A stretch of 10,913 bases of DNA from Abiotrophia defectiva_A (GCA_963546405.1 CAUUNL010000057.1:1-10913); one strand, 5' to 3'. Shown: positions 1 to 6,560, counted from the stretch's first letter. Notes: a model not told the origin generated them from the sequence alone. Numbers and translations are program-made.

Positions 1-12
1 AGGAGATATACT

Positions 13-228
13 ATGGATTACGCAATCGCTGCTGCAATCGCTGTTGCCTTCGCTGCATTAGGGGCATCAATCGGGAACGGGATGGTTATTTCTAAGACCA
101 TCGAATCAATCGCTCGCCAACCAGAATTGGAAGGTAAATTACGGATGACCATGTTCTTAGGTGTCGGTCTGATTGAAGCCGTGCCAATCATTGCGGTCGT
201 TATCGCATTACTTTTCGCCTTCAAATAA
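13..228 (+). CDS. atpE: F1Fo ATP synthase subunit c (proton-carrying ring subunit)
   Basis: This is the membrane subunit that forms the rotating ring of the F-type ATP synthase/proton-pumping ATPase. The 71-residue protein is a hairpin of two membrane helices (about residues 4-28 and 46-69) joined by a polar loop with A-R-Q-P at 34-37. The spacing from this loop to the buried acid matches the family signature, and E55 in GLIEAVP is the proton-carrying carboxylate. The usual sodium-site ligands are not seen: N22 stands where sodium-type rings have Gln, and A56 where they have Ser or Thr, so proton coupling is inferred. Glycines at 17, 21 and 23 allow tight helix packing. Start choice is secure: AGGAG at 1-5 lies 7 bases before the ATG. 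Length is typical for Lactobacillales. atpB is expected immediately upstream, outside the window; atpF follows after 39 bases. Confidence 0.97.
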   Translation: MDYAIAAAIAVAFAALGASIGNGMVISKTIESIARQPELEGKLRMTMFLGVGLIEAVPIIAVVIALLFAFK

Positions 229-255
229 GCCAGCTGACACTTGAAGGTCAAATTC

Positions 256-261
256 GGGAGG
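256..261 (+). promoter_or_regulatory. Ribosome binding site that fixes the atpF start
   Basis: GGGAGG lies 6 bases before the ATG at 268. The reading frame is open further upstream to a TTG at 241, but that codon has no good ribosome site, and translating from it would only add nine residues before the normal N-terminus. Confidence 0.8.
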
Positions 262-267
262 CTATAT

Positions 268-780
268 ATGAACACGCTGTTATTAAATACAAGTATCAAT
301 ACCTCGTTGGGCCATACCATTGTTACCTTGGTGGCCTTCGTGATTTTGCTTCTCATCGTGAAACACTTTGCCTGGGGCCCGCTGACTAAGATTTTGTCAG
401 AGCGCAAACAGGTCATTGACCACGACATTCAGACAGCTGCTTCTGAGAAGGCAGCTGCCCAAGACGCCAACCGTGACGCGCAATTAGCCTTGCGTGACGC
501 ACGGGCGGAAGCAACTCAAATTATCTTGCAAGCCAAGAAACAAAGCCTGCAAGTTCAAGACACCATGCTCAAGGAAGCCAAAGAAGAGGTTATCCGCATG
601 AAGGAGACCGCTCAGAAGGATATTGCCTTGGAACGTCGCCGTATGTTAAGTGACTTACGGGCAGAATTGACTGATATCTCTATTGAGATTGCTGAGAAGA
701 TTATCCAACGGGAAATCAAACCAGAAGACTATCACCGTTTAGTGGACGACTTTATTGAAGGAATGGATGATTTATCATGA
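268..780 (+). CDS. atpF: F1Fo ATP synthase subunit b (peripheral stalk)
   Basis: Subunit b forms the dimeric outer stalk that holds the catalytic head still against the rotating c ring. The 170-residue protein has a short outer N-terminus, one membrane helix at about residues 15-32, the family-typical W-G-P-L at 36-39, then a long charged, alanine-rich helix (about 40-145) expected to form the right-handed coiled coil. The C-terminal segment (about 139-170, with EKIIQREI at 143-150) resembles the part of b that binds the C-terminal domain of delta, so that contact looks conventional here. The stop codon overlaps the atpH start as ATGA (777-780), indicating translational coupling. Length is normal for the family. 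Confidence 0.96.
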   Translation: MNTLLLNTSINTSLGHTIVTLVAFVILLLIVKHFAWGPLTKILSERKQVIDHDIQTAASEKAAAQDANRDAQLALRDARAEATQIILQAKKQSLQVQDTMLKEAKEEVIRMKETAQKDIALERRRMLSDLRAELTDISIEIAEKIIQREIKPEDYHRLVDDFIEGMDDLS

Positions 781-1334
781 CAGAAGAAGTAAAGCAAGCC
801 TCTGTCTCTCTCAAGCGTCCTCAAATTGCTGATATGGAAGAGGCTAAGAAGAAGCGGGAGAAAACCTTCGAAGATAAATTGTTGCGCAAGATGCAACAAG
901 AATACCTAGAAACCTATCATGGTGAGGTCGCCCAGGCTGCGGCTAGTAATCAGGCAGGGGAGTCGTCTGATGCGGATCAGGTTCGGGACGAAAACCGGAC
1001 CCAGTATGAGGACCGTCTCTTAGACAAGCTCATGGCGCAAATTTCAAGTGGTTATGAGAACCATGATGAACGTCGCCGCCAAGTCCGTTCTGAGACCTTG
1101 ATGATTACCAGTGCTGTGCCTTTGACTGAAGATGAGAAGGAAAAGATGACCCGCAAATTCATGGAAATTACCAAGAAGCCTCTGCGTCGTATTACGACAG
1201 TGGTTGATCCTAGCTTGATTACTGGGGTCCGCCTGCAGTCAGAGACCTTCTACTATGAAGTGACAGGGCAGAAGAAATTAAGAGAAATACGTGCCTTCTT
1301 AGAAAAAGGCTGGTTACAAGGAGATGAATCGTAG
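777..1334 (+). CDS. atpH: F1Fo ATP synthase subunit delta with an atypical N-terminal half
   Basis: Delta joins the outer stalk b to the top of the alpha-beta head. Position between atpF and atpA and the C-terminal part (about residues 106-178) identify it: TSAVPLTEDE at 111-120, VDPSLITGV at 143-151 and the closing helix near 166-176 match the delta/OSCP C-terminal domain, with ITG in place of the usual IGG. The first ~105 residues do not resemble the usual alpha-binding six-helix bundle; I see no Y-A-x-A-L type start. They are very rich in Lys, Arg, Glu and Asp and hold two related segments, F31-E-D-K-L-L and Y77-E-D-R-L-L, each followed 16 residues after its aromatic by Tyr (Y47, Y93), with a polar Ala/Ser/Gly linker between. 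Total length (185) is normal, so this is replacement or extreme divergence, not truncation. The frame is intact. It overlaps atpF by four bases and abuts atpA. Identity as delta is confident; the fold of the first half is unknown. Confidence 0.9.
   Translation: MTEEVKQASVSLKRPQIADMEEAKKKREKTFEDKLLRKMQQEYLETYHGEVAQAAASNQAGESSDADQVRDENRTQYEDRLLDKLMAQISSGYENHDERRRQVRSETLMITSAVPLTEDEKEKMTRKFMEITKKPLRRITTVVDPSLITGVRLQSETFYYEVTGQKKLREIRAFLEKGWLQGDES
1318..1324 (+). promoter_or_regulatory. atpA ribosome binding site inside the end of atpH
   Basis: AAGGAGA lies 10 bases before the atpA ATG at 1335 and within the last codons of atpH. The atpH stop (TAG, 1332-1334) directly touches the atpA start, so terminating ribosomes could reinitiate. 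Confidence 0.65.
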
Positions 1335-2855
1335 ATGACAGAGCGTTTAGAAGATCGTTTACGTCAACAGATCCGCCGCTTTAGATCGCAAGACAATTTA
1401 GAAGAAATCGGGACGGTCACCTTTATTGGTGACGGGATTGCCCGTGTTATTGGGTTAGAGAATGTCATGTCGGGTGAGATGGTCGAGTTTGCCAACGGCT
1501 CTATCGGCATGGTGCAAAACTTAGAATCCGATGATGTGGGGATTATCATTTTCGGTAAGTATGAGAATATCCACGAGGGTGACTTAGTCCGTCGTCTGGG
1601 TAAAATCATGGAAGTCCCAGTAGGTCCAGGCCTATTGGGGCGTGTTGTGGACCCACTAGGTCGTCCATTGGATGGCTTAGGCCGGATTGACAGCAGCCGT
1701 ACTCGTCCTGTTGAGACACCTGCGCCTGGTATCATGGACCGCCAGAGTGTGAATGAACCAATGCAAACAGGGATTAAGGCAGTTGACGCCTTAGTACCCA
1801 TTGGTCGTGGTCAACGGGAACTGATTATCGGGGACCGTAAGACAGGGAAGACTTCCTTAGCGGTTGATGCCATTATCAACCAAAAGGGGAAGGATGTTAT
1901 CTGTATCTACGTGGCCATTGGTCAGAAGGAATCCACGGTTAAGAACCTGGTCAACACCTTAGAACAGTACGGCGCTATGGACTATACCGTCGTTGTGACG
2001 GCCTCTGCCTCACAACCTGCACCTTTACTTTACCTAGCGCCTTATTCAGGGACCGCTATCGGGGAAGAATTTATGTATAATGGTCAGCACGTCTTGGTGG
2101 TCTACGATGACCTATCCAAGCAAGCGGCGGCCTATCGTGAAATGTCCCTTCTGCTCAAGCGCCCACCAGGTCGTGAAGCTTATCCAGGGGACGTCTTCTA
2201 CTTGCACTCACGCCTCTTAGAGCGCAGTGCTAAACTCAGTGACGCCTTAGGTGGTGGGTCCTTAACCTCACTGCCAATCGTGGAAACCCAGGCTGGTGAC
2301 ATTTCCGCCTACATTCCAACCAACGTCATTTCTATTACGGACGGTCAAATCTTCTTGGAAAGTGATCTCTTCTTCTCGGGCGTTCGACCAGCTATTAACG
2401 CCGGTCTATCAGTTTCTCGGGTAGGGGGGGCAGCCCAACTTAAGCCAATGAAACAGGTCTCTGGGACCTTGCGGATTGACTTGGCTAGCTACCGTGAATT
2501 AGAAGCCTTCACTCAGTTCGGGTCAGACCTGGATGCGGCAACCCAACACAAGCTCAACCGTGGGAAACGGACCGTAGCGGTGCTCAAGCAAAAGCTGCAC
2601 AAGACCTTGCCAGTTGAAGAACAAGTGGTCATCCTCTATGCCTTGATTCATGGCTATATGGATTCTGTGCCACTGGAAATGATTGAAGACTATCAAGACC
2701 AACTTATGACCTTCTTCCGAGATAACTACGATGTCATCTTGCATGAGATTGTGACCAAGAAGGTTCTACCAGATCAACAACTCATGGATAGCATCTTGGC
2801 TGAATTCGGCCAACGCTTCCAACCATTGAGTGCGCGGCCTTTGGTCGCTGACTAA
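1335..2855 (+). CDS. atpA: F1Fo ATP synthase subunit alpha
   Basis: Alpha alternates with beta in the F1 head; its nucleotide sites are non-catalytic, but it supplies the arginine finger to the beta sites. The 506-residue protein has the N-terminal beta-barrel (about 25-95), the P-loop GDRKTGKT at 166-173, VYDDLSKQA at 256-264 (Walker B region), the segment LLLKRPPGREAYPGD at 272-286, and the alpha/beta signature PAINAGLSVS at 352-361 followed by the arginine finger R362. The C-terminal helical domain runs from about 375. The P-loop has Lys169 where the textbook form has Gln; I believe some lactic acid bacteria share this. The N-terminal ~20 residues, which in other enzymes dock onto delta, are strongly charged (E6-D7-R8-L9, R14-R15) and echo a motif in the unusual delta encoded just upstream. 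Length is usual. Confidence 0.97.
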   Translation: MTERLEDRLRQQIRRFRSQDNLEEIGTVTFIGDGIARVIGLENVMSGEMVEFANGSIGMVQNLESDDVGIIIFGKYENIHEGDLVRRLGKIMEVPVGPGLLGRVVDPLGRPLDGLGRIDSSRTRPVETPAPGIMDRQSVNEPMQTGIKAVDALVPIGRGQRELIIGDRKTGKTSLAVDAIINQKGKDVICIYVAIGQKESTVKNLVNTLEQYGAMDYTVVVTASASQPAPLLYLAPYSGTAIGEEFMYNGQHVLVVYDDLSKQAAAYREMSLLLKRPPGREAYPGDVFYLHSRLLERSAKLSDALGGGSLTSLPIVETQAGDISAYIPTNVISITDGQIFLESDLFFSGVRPAINAGLSVSRVGGAAQLKPMKQVSGTLRIDLASYRELEAFTQFGSDLDAATQHKLNRGKRTVAVLKQKLHKTLPVEEQVVILYALIHGYMDSVPLEMIEDYQDQLMTFFRDNYDVILHEIVTKKVLPDQQLMDSILAEFGQRFQPLSARPLVAD

Positions 2856-2877
2856 GCCTGAGGAGGGGCGGACATAA

Positions 2878-3819
2878 ATGGCTTTAAATGAAATTAAAAA
2901 GCGGATTGAGTCCACTAAAAAGACTGCCCAAATCACCAATGCCATGCGGATGGTGTCGGCTGCCAAGTATAACAAGATGGCCCAAGACGCCAAGGATTAC
3001 TTCCTCTATGCTGAGAAAGTGCGCAAGATGGTCTCCCATGTGGCCAAGTCTCAGTTGGAGCTCTTAGACGATGGGGTGCCTATTCGTCAAGACGGGCTCA
3101 ACTATATCGACTTTCACGATATGCTCTTAGAGCGTCCGGTTAAGAAGACCGGCTATCTGATTATTTCCTCAGACCGTGGTTTGGCGGGGAGCTACAACTC
3201 CTCCATAATCAAGGCGGTTCAACAGATGTTTGAAGAAGACCATGCCGACAAGAGTGAGATTGTGGTCTTAGCCATTGGGGAGCCCATTGCCAAGTTTTGT
3301 CGGGAAAACGGCTATTATGTAGCTAAGGAAATGCATGACATTTCGGACCGACCAACCTTCGGTGAGGTGCAAGCCATCGTCAAACGGGCGGTCAAGCTCT
3401 TCAAGGAGCAGGCCTTCGATGCCCTCTATGTCTGCTACAATCACCATATTAACGCGGTTAGTTCCCAATTCCGGGCTGACCAAGTCTTGCCTTTGACTGA
3501 TTTAGATGTCTTAGATGAGGACGAGGATGATATGGCCAATGTTGACTATCTAGTAGAGCCCTCTCAAGGGGCCTTGCTGGACGTGCTCCTGCCACAGTTT
3601 GCGGAGAGTCAGATTTATGGGGCCATTGTCGATGCCAAGACGGCTGAACACGGCAGTCGTATGAACGCCATGCGCAGTGCGACGGACGCAGCCAATGAGA
3701 TGATTGACGCCTTGAAGCAGCAATTTAACCAAGAACGTCAATTACGAGTAACCAATGAAATTTTAGAGATTATCAATGGGGCCAATGCCCTCAATGATAA
3801 TAAGAAGAAGGAGGATTAG
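2878..3819 (+). CDS. atpG: F1Fo ATP synthase subunit gamma (central shaft)
   Basis: Gamma is the rotor shaft whose two long helices turn inside the alpha-beta hexamer. The 313-residue protein opens with the conserved N-terminal helix (EIKKRIESTKKTAQIT at 5-20, then AMRMVSAAK at 22-30), followed by the Rossmann-like middle domain with SSDRGLAGSYN at 97-107. The C-terminal helix carries the family signature, read as V-T-N-E then G-A-N-A at 291-304. It is somewhat longer than common homologues: extra length is visible at about 60-88 and in an acidic stretch DEDEDD at 213-218, followed by a Lys-rich tail. Start choice rests on AGGAGG at 2861-2866, 11 bases before the ATG, and on the conserved N-terminus beginning at residue 4. 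The 3' end of the gene contains the ribosome site of atpD. Confidence 0.96.
   Translation: MALNEIKKRIESTKKTAQITNAMRMVSAAKYNKMAQDAKDYFLYAEKVRKMVSHVAKSQLELLDDGVPIRQDGLNYIDFHDMLLERPVKKTGYLIISSDRGLAGSYNSSIIKAVQQMFEEDHADKSEIVVLAIGEPIAKFCRENGYYVAKEMHDISDRPTFGEVQAIVKRAVKLFKEQAFDALYVCYNHHINAVSSQFRADQVLPLTDLDVLDEDEDDMANVDYLVEPSQGALLDVLLPQFAESQIYGAIVDAKTAEHGSRMNAMRSATDAANEMIDALKQQFNQERQLRVTNEILEIINGANALNDNKKKED
3808..3814 (+). promoter_or_regulatory. atpD ribosome binding site encoded within the atpG tail
   Basis: AAGGAGG, a near-perfect match to the ribosome anti-site, lies 8 bases before the atpD ATG at 3823. The same bases code for part of the K-K-K-E-D tail of gamma. Its strength fits the need for three beta copies per enzyme. 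Confidence 0.8.
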
Positions 3820-3822
3820 ACC

Positions 3823-5280
3823 ATGCGGATTGGACGAATTGAGCAAGTCATCGGCCCAGTTGTCGATGTGGCTTTTCCGGTTGAAAATGGGGTGCCTGAT
3901 ATCCACCATGCCTTGGTGGTCACCCGTCAACCCGTCAGTGAAGCAATGGACTTGTCAGATGTAGACCTGTCCCAATCCATTACCCTGGAAGTCGCTTTGG
4001 ACTTAGGGGATGGGGTGGTGCGGACCATTGCCATGGAATCTACCGACGGGCTCCAGCGTGGGCTAGCCGTACTGGACACAGACCGCTTGATTGAAGTGCC
4101 GGTGGGGGAAGTAACCCTGGGCCGGGTCTTCAACGTTCTAGGTCAACCAATTGATGATATGGGTCGCCTTGATGGTGACCATGAGGTGCGGGGGATTCAC
4201 CGTCCAGCACCAACTTTTGAAGAATTAAGTTCTAGTTATACTATTCTTGAGACCGGGATTAAGGTCATCGACCTCTTGGCCCCTTATATCAAAGGGGGGA
4301 AAATCGGCCTCTTCGGCGGTGCCGGGGTAGGGAAGACCGTCCTCATTCAAGAATTAATTCATAACATTGCCGAACAATTAGGGGGGATTTCGGTCTTCAC
4401 TGGGGTCGGTGAACGGACGCGTGAAGGGAACGACTTGGTTTTCGAAATGCGTGAATCCGGGGTTAACAAGAAGACCGCCATGGTCTTCGGCCAAATGAAC
4501 GAACCACCTGGTGCCCGTATGCGGGTTGTCTTAACTGGTTTGACCATGGCCGAATACTTCCGTGATGAGCTCAAGCAAGACGTGCTGCTCTTCATCGATA
4601 ACATTTTCCGTTTCACCCAAGCGGGTTCAGAAGTCTCTGCCTTACTGGGTCGCATGCCCTCTGCCGTAGGTTACCAACCAACCTTGGCTTCAGAAATGGG
4701 GGCCATGCAAGAACGGATTACCTCAACTAAGAATGGGTCCATTACCTCTATCCAGGCCGTCTACGTGCCTGCCGATGACTATACCGACCCAGCGCCAGCT
4801 ACCACCTTCGCCCACTTGGATGCGACTACCAACTTGGAACGTCGCTTGACGGAGCAAGGGATTTACCCAGCGGTGGATCCGCTAGCCTCCACTTCAAGTG
4901 CCTTGGCAGAAGAAATTGTTGGCCAACGCCACTACAAGATTGCCCTTAAGGTACAAAAGATTCTGCAACGCTACCGTGAATTGCAAGATATTATTGCCAT
5001 TCTAGGGATTGAAGAATTATCCGACGAAGAGAAAATCGTGGTCAAACGTGCCCGTCGTCTCCAATTCTTCCTATCGCAAAACTTCCACGTAGCCGAAGCC
5101 TTTACCGGGATTCCGGGTTCCTTCGTGCCAATTGAAGAAACCCTTCATGGCTTTGAAGGAATTGTGGACGGTAAGTACGATGCCTTACCTGAAGAAGCCT
5201 TCCGTAATGTGGGGCCAATTAGCCAAGCCATTGAGAAGGCACGTAAGATGGGCGTTGACTTACCAGCAGGCTTAGATTAA
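3823..5280 (+). CDS. atpD: F1Fo ATP synthase subunit beta (catalytic)
   Basis: Beta carries the three catalytic sites that make or split ATP. Visible features of the 485-residue protein in order: N-terminal beta-barrel (about 1-90), P-loop GGAGVGKT at 165-172, the catalytic glutamate segment GERTREGNDL at 196-205 (E197, R198), Walker B ending LLFID at 255-259, the segment RMPSAVGYQPTL at 277-288, and the alpha/beta signature PAVDPLASTS at 349-358. The C-terminal lever loop is present as EELSDEE at 397-403, equivalent to the DELSEED loop that pushes on gamma. The protein is roughly 12-15 residues longer than many bacterial beta subunits; the extra residues appear to sit in the barrel around 36-52, a Ser/Asp-rich stretch. 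All key catalytic residues are intact. It follows atpG after 3 bases and precedes atpC by 13. Confidence 0.98.
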   Translation: MRIGRIEQVIGPVVDVAFPVENGVPDIHHALVVTRQPVSEAMDLSDVDLSQSITLEVALDLGDGVVRTIAMESTDGLQRGLAVLDTDRLIEVPVGEVTLGRVFNVLGQPIDDMGRLDGDHEVRGIHRPAPTFEELSSSYTILETGIKVIDLLAPYIKGGKIGLFGGAGVGKTVLIQELIHNIAEQLGGISVFTGVGERTREGNDLVFEMRESGVNKKTAMVFGQMNEPPGARMRVVLTGLTMAEYFRDELKQDVLLFIDNIFRFTQAGSEVSALLGRMPSAVGYQPTLASEMGAMQERITSTKNGSITSIQAVYVPADDYTDPAPATTFAHLDATTNLERRLTEQGIYPAVDPLASTSSALAEEIVGQRHYKIALKVQKILQRYRELQDIIAILGIEELSDEEKIVVKRARRLQFFLSQNFHVAEAFTGIPGSFVPIEETLHGFEGIVDGKYDALPEEAFRNVGPISQAIEKARKMGVDLPAGLD

Positions 5281-5281
5281 G

Positions 5282-5288
5282 AAGGTGA
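5282..5288 (+). promoter_or_regulatory. Ribosome binding site that fixes the atpC start
   Basis: AAGGTGA lies 5 bases before the ATG at 5294. The frame also contains a GTG at 5285, but that codon is part of this ribosome site, so the ATG is preferred. Confidence 0.7.
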
Positions 5289-5293
5289 CCACT

Positions 5294-5740
5294 ATGGCCA
5301 ATCCAAAGGACCAGCATACCATGCGGGTACGCATTTACTCACCTCAAGGGGTTATCTATGATCACCAAGCCCTGTCCTGTAGTGTACGGGCAGTAGACGG
5401 TGGCCTAACCGTTCTACCTAACCATACGCCAATTTTGGCACCGCTAGAACTTAGCGTTGTCAAGGTGGTACGGGTGCATGAAGGCTTTACCGATGATTTT
5501 ATCGCCATTAATGGTGGTGTCTTGGAAATGCGCAACAATGAAGTGGAGATTATCTCTAACTATGCTATTCGTGGGAAAGACATTGATGAAGCTCAAGTCA
5601 GCGTTGAACAACAAGAAGCTGAAATTAATATGCAAGAAGCCATTGCCAACAAGGATAATAAGGCCTTTATTAAGGCTAAGATTGAATTGGACCGGGCAAT
5701 GAACAAGATTACGGCCTTCCGCCGCAAGCGAGGCCTCTAG
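5294..5740 (+). CDS. atpC: F1Fo ATP synthase subunit epsilon
   Basis: Epsilon binds the foot of gamma on the c ring and, in many bacteria, its C-terminal helices act as a brake on ATP hydrolysis. The 148-residue protein has the N-terminal beta-sandwich (about 10-93), with VDGGLTVLPNHTPILAPL at 34-51 corresponding to the conserved G-x-x-x-x-L-P-x-H-x-P segment and AINGGVLEM at 71-79. The C-terminal part (about 97-145) is helical and charged, ending in RRKRGL. ELDRAMNKIT near 131-140 corresponds to the end of the second helix; the ATP-binding I/L-D-x-x-R-A motif known from Bacillus PS3 epsilon is not present in exact form. The first nine residues before M10 are not conserved in the family, so an internal start cannot be excluded, but the ribosome site supports 5294. 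It is the last gene of the operon, directly followed by a terminator. Confidence 0.94.
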   Translation: MANPKDQHTMRVRIYSPQGVIYDHQALSCSVRAVDGGLTVLPNHTPILAPLELSVVKVVRVHEGFTDDFIAINGGVLEMRNNEVEIISNYAIRGKDIDEAQVSVEQQEAEINMQEAIANKDNKAFIKAKIELDRAMNKITAFRRKRGL

Positions 5741-5741
5741 G

Positions 5742-5768
5742 AAAAGGGCTGAATATCAGCCCTTTTTT
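5742..5768 (+). terminator. Intrinsic terminator of the atp operon
   Basis: A perfect 11-base-pair stem (5742-5752 with 5756-5766, core GGGCTGA/TCAGCCC) closes a 3-base loop and runs into six T residues. It begins one base after the atpC stop codon. The A-rich 5' arm also gives a T-run on the opposite strand, but no minus-strand gene ends here. Confidence 0.93.
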
Positions 5769-5813
5769 CATGCCTGAGAGGGCAATTAACTCGCATTTTT
5801 AAGTGGGATGGGC

Positions 5814-5819
5814 TATAAT
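5814..5819 (+). promoter_or_regulatory. Probable -10 box for the MgtC-family gene
   Basis: A consensus TATAAT lies between the atp terminator and the next gene. No good -35 hexamer is found 16-18 bases upstream (TCGCAT at 5791-5796 is weak), and there is no TG extension. This suggests either a weak promoter or one needing an activator. Transcription would start near 5826, leaving a short leader of under 30 bases. Confidence 0.55.
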
Positions 5820-5852
5820 GGATTGTTATTTAAAGTCAGAAAGGAAGCGCTC

Positions 5853-6530
5853 ATGTCAGCTTATGTTATATTAGTCAGACTCTGTCTGGCCATCCTCTTC
5901 GCTGGGGTCATCGGTTATGACCGCCAACGTAAGAACCGGCCGGCCGGTCTGCGCACCCATATTTTAGTCTGTATCGGAGCTACCGCTATCTCCATGATTC
6001 AAGCGGCGGTCTTCTATCAAAAAATAAATGAATACCCTCAAATTTCGGTAGACCAAGTGCGTTTATTAGCCCCTATCGTCAGCGGGATTGGTTTCTTAGG
6101 TGCTGGGACCATTGTGGTTACCAAGCAAAGGGTTGCTGGCCTGACTACGGCTGCTTCCCTCTGGACAACAGCGGCACTTGGGATTGCACTCGGTATGGGT
6201 TATTATGAAATTGCTGGTTTGACCTTCTTAGGGGTCATTTTCTCCCTAACGGTCATTCGTTTTATTGTCCGTATCCCGGACGTTAAGCGTCTCGAAATTC
6301 ATTATGTCCATCGCGTAGCCACCAAGGAATTCTTTGCCGACTTCTTCAAGACGCATCACATTGAACTGACCGATGTTCAATTCGATGTAACCAATGTAGA
6401 CGGCAAGAAGATTTACCGCAATACCTTTACCATCCACTTGCCTAAGGACCTAACTCACGTCCAATTAATCGAAGAATTATCCACCAATCCGGATATTATG
6501 AAAGTTCGCCTAGTCTCAATTAATGAATAG
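5853..6530 (+). CDS. MgtC/SapB-family membrane protein
   Basis: The 225-residue protein has a hydrophobic N-terminal part with four to five membrane helices (to about residue 140) and a soluble C-terminal part (about 145-225) of the size and position of the ACT-like domain found in longer MgtC homologues. Family motifs are clear: GVIGYDRQRKNRPAGLRTH at 18-36 (Asp23 where Glu is usual), VSGIGFLGAGTI at 76-87, and GLTTAASLW at 96-104. MgtC proteins are linked to growth at low magnesium and acid pH and, in Salmonella, to inhibition of F1Fo ATP synthase; the role of this homologue is not known. Start choice: AAAGGAAG at 5840-5847 sits 5 bases before the ATG at 5853, and the alternative in-frame ATG at 5808 overlaps the promoter region. 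It is a single-gene unit between the atp terminator and the valS promoter; no terminator of its own is seen. Confidence 0.9.
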   Translation: MSAYVILVRLCLAILFAGVIGYDRQRKNRPAGLRTHILVCIGATAISMIQAAVFYQKINEYPQISVDQVRLLAPIVSGIGFLGAGTIVVTKQRVAGLTTAASLWTTAALGIALGMGYYEIAGLTFLGVIFSLTVIRFIVRIPDVKRLEIHYVHRVATKEFFADFFKTHHIELTDVQFDVTNVDGKKIYRNTFTIHLPKDLTHVQLIEELSTNPDIMKVRLVSINE

Positions 6531-6531
6531 C

Positions 6532-6560
6532 TTGTCATGACTGAACTTTTCTGCTACACT
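6532..6560 (+). promoter_or_regulatory. Promoter of the valS T-box leader
   Basis: TTGTCA (6532-6537, five of six to consensus) is separated by 17 bases from TACACT (6555-6560, four of six), which carries a TGC extended -10 element at 6552-6554. Predicted transcription start is near 6567, just before the T-box stem I. The -35 box begins two bases after the stop codon of the preceding gene. Confidence 0.75.

Noticed and set aside
13..228. Sodium-coupled c ring
   Set aside because: The second-helix residue after E55 is Ala and the first-helix position 22 is Asn, so the known sodium ligands (Gln and Ser/Thr) are missing.
241..267. Upstream TTG start that would extend atpF by nine residues
   Set aside because: It lacks a ribosome site, while GGGAGG sits correctly before the ATG at 268 and the usual b N-terminus begins there.
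18..428. Minus-strand open frame of 136 codons across atpE and atpF
   Set aside because: It lies opposite two certain genes, has no recognisable domain, and is an open-frame shadow of the coding strand. The same holds for the other minus-strand frames over atpA, atpG, atpD, valS and folC.
777..1334. AtpH as a broken or misidentified gene
   Set aside because: The frame is continuous, coupled to both neighbours, and ends in a good delta C-terminal domain at normal total length.
3776..3964. Plus-strand frame of 62 codons across the atpG/atpD junction
   Set aside because: It overlaps the end of gamma and the conserved start of beta in another frame, has no ribosome site and no recognisable content.
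5808..5852. Upstream ATG start for the MgtC-family gene
   Set aside because: The extra codons overlap a TATAAT promoter box, and AAAGGAAG is well placed for the ATG at 5853.
5769..5852. Possible small RNA or magnesium-sensing leader before the MgtC-family gene
   Set aside because: The transcript leader after the TATAAT box would be under 30 bases, too short for a structured riboswitch, and no stable hairpin is seen.
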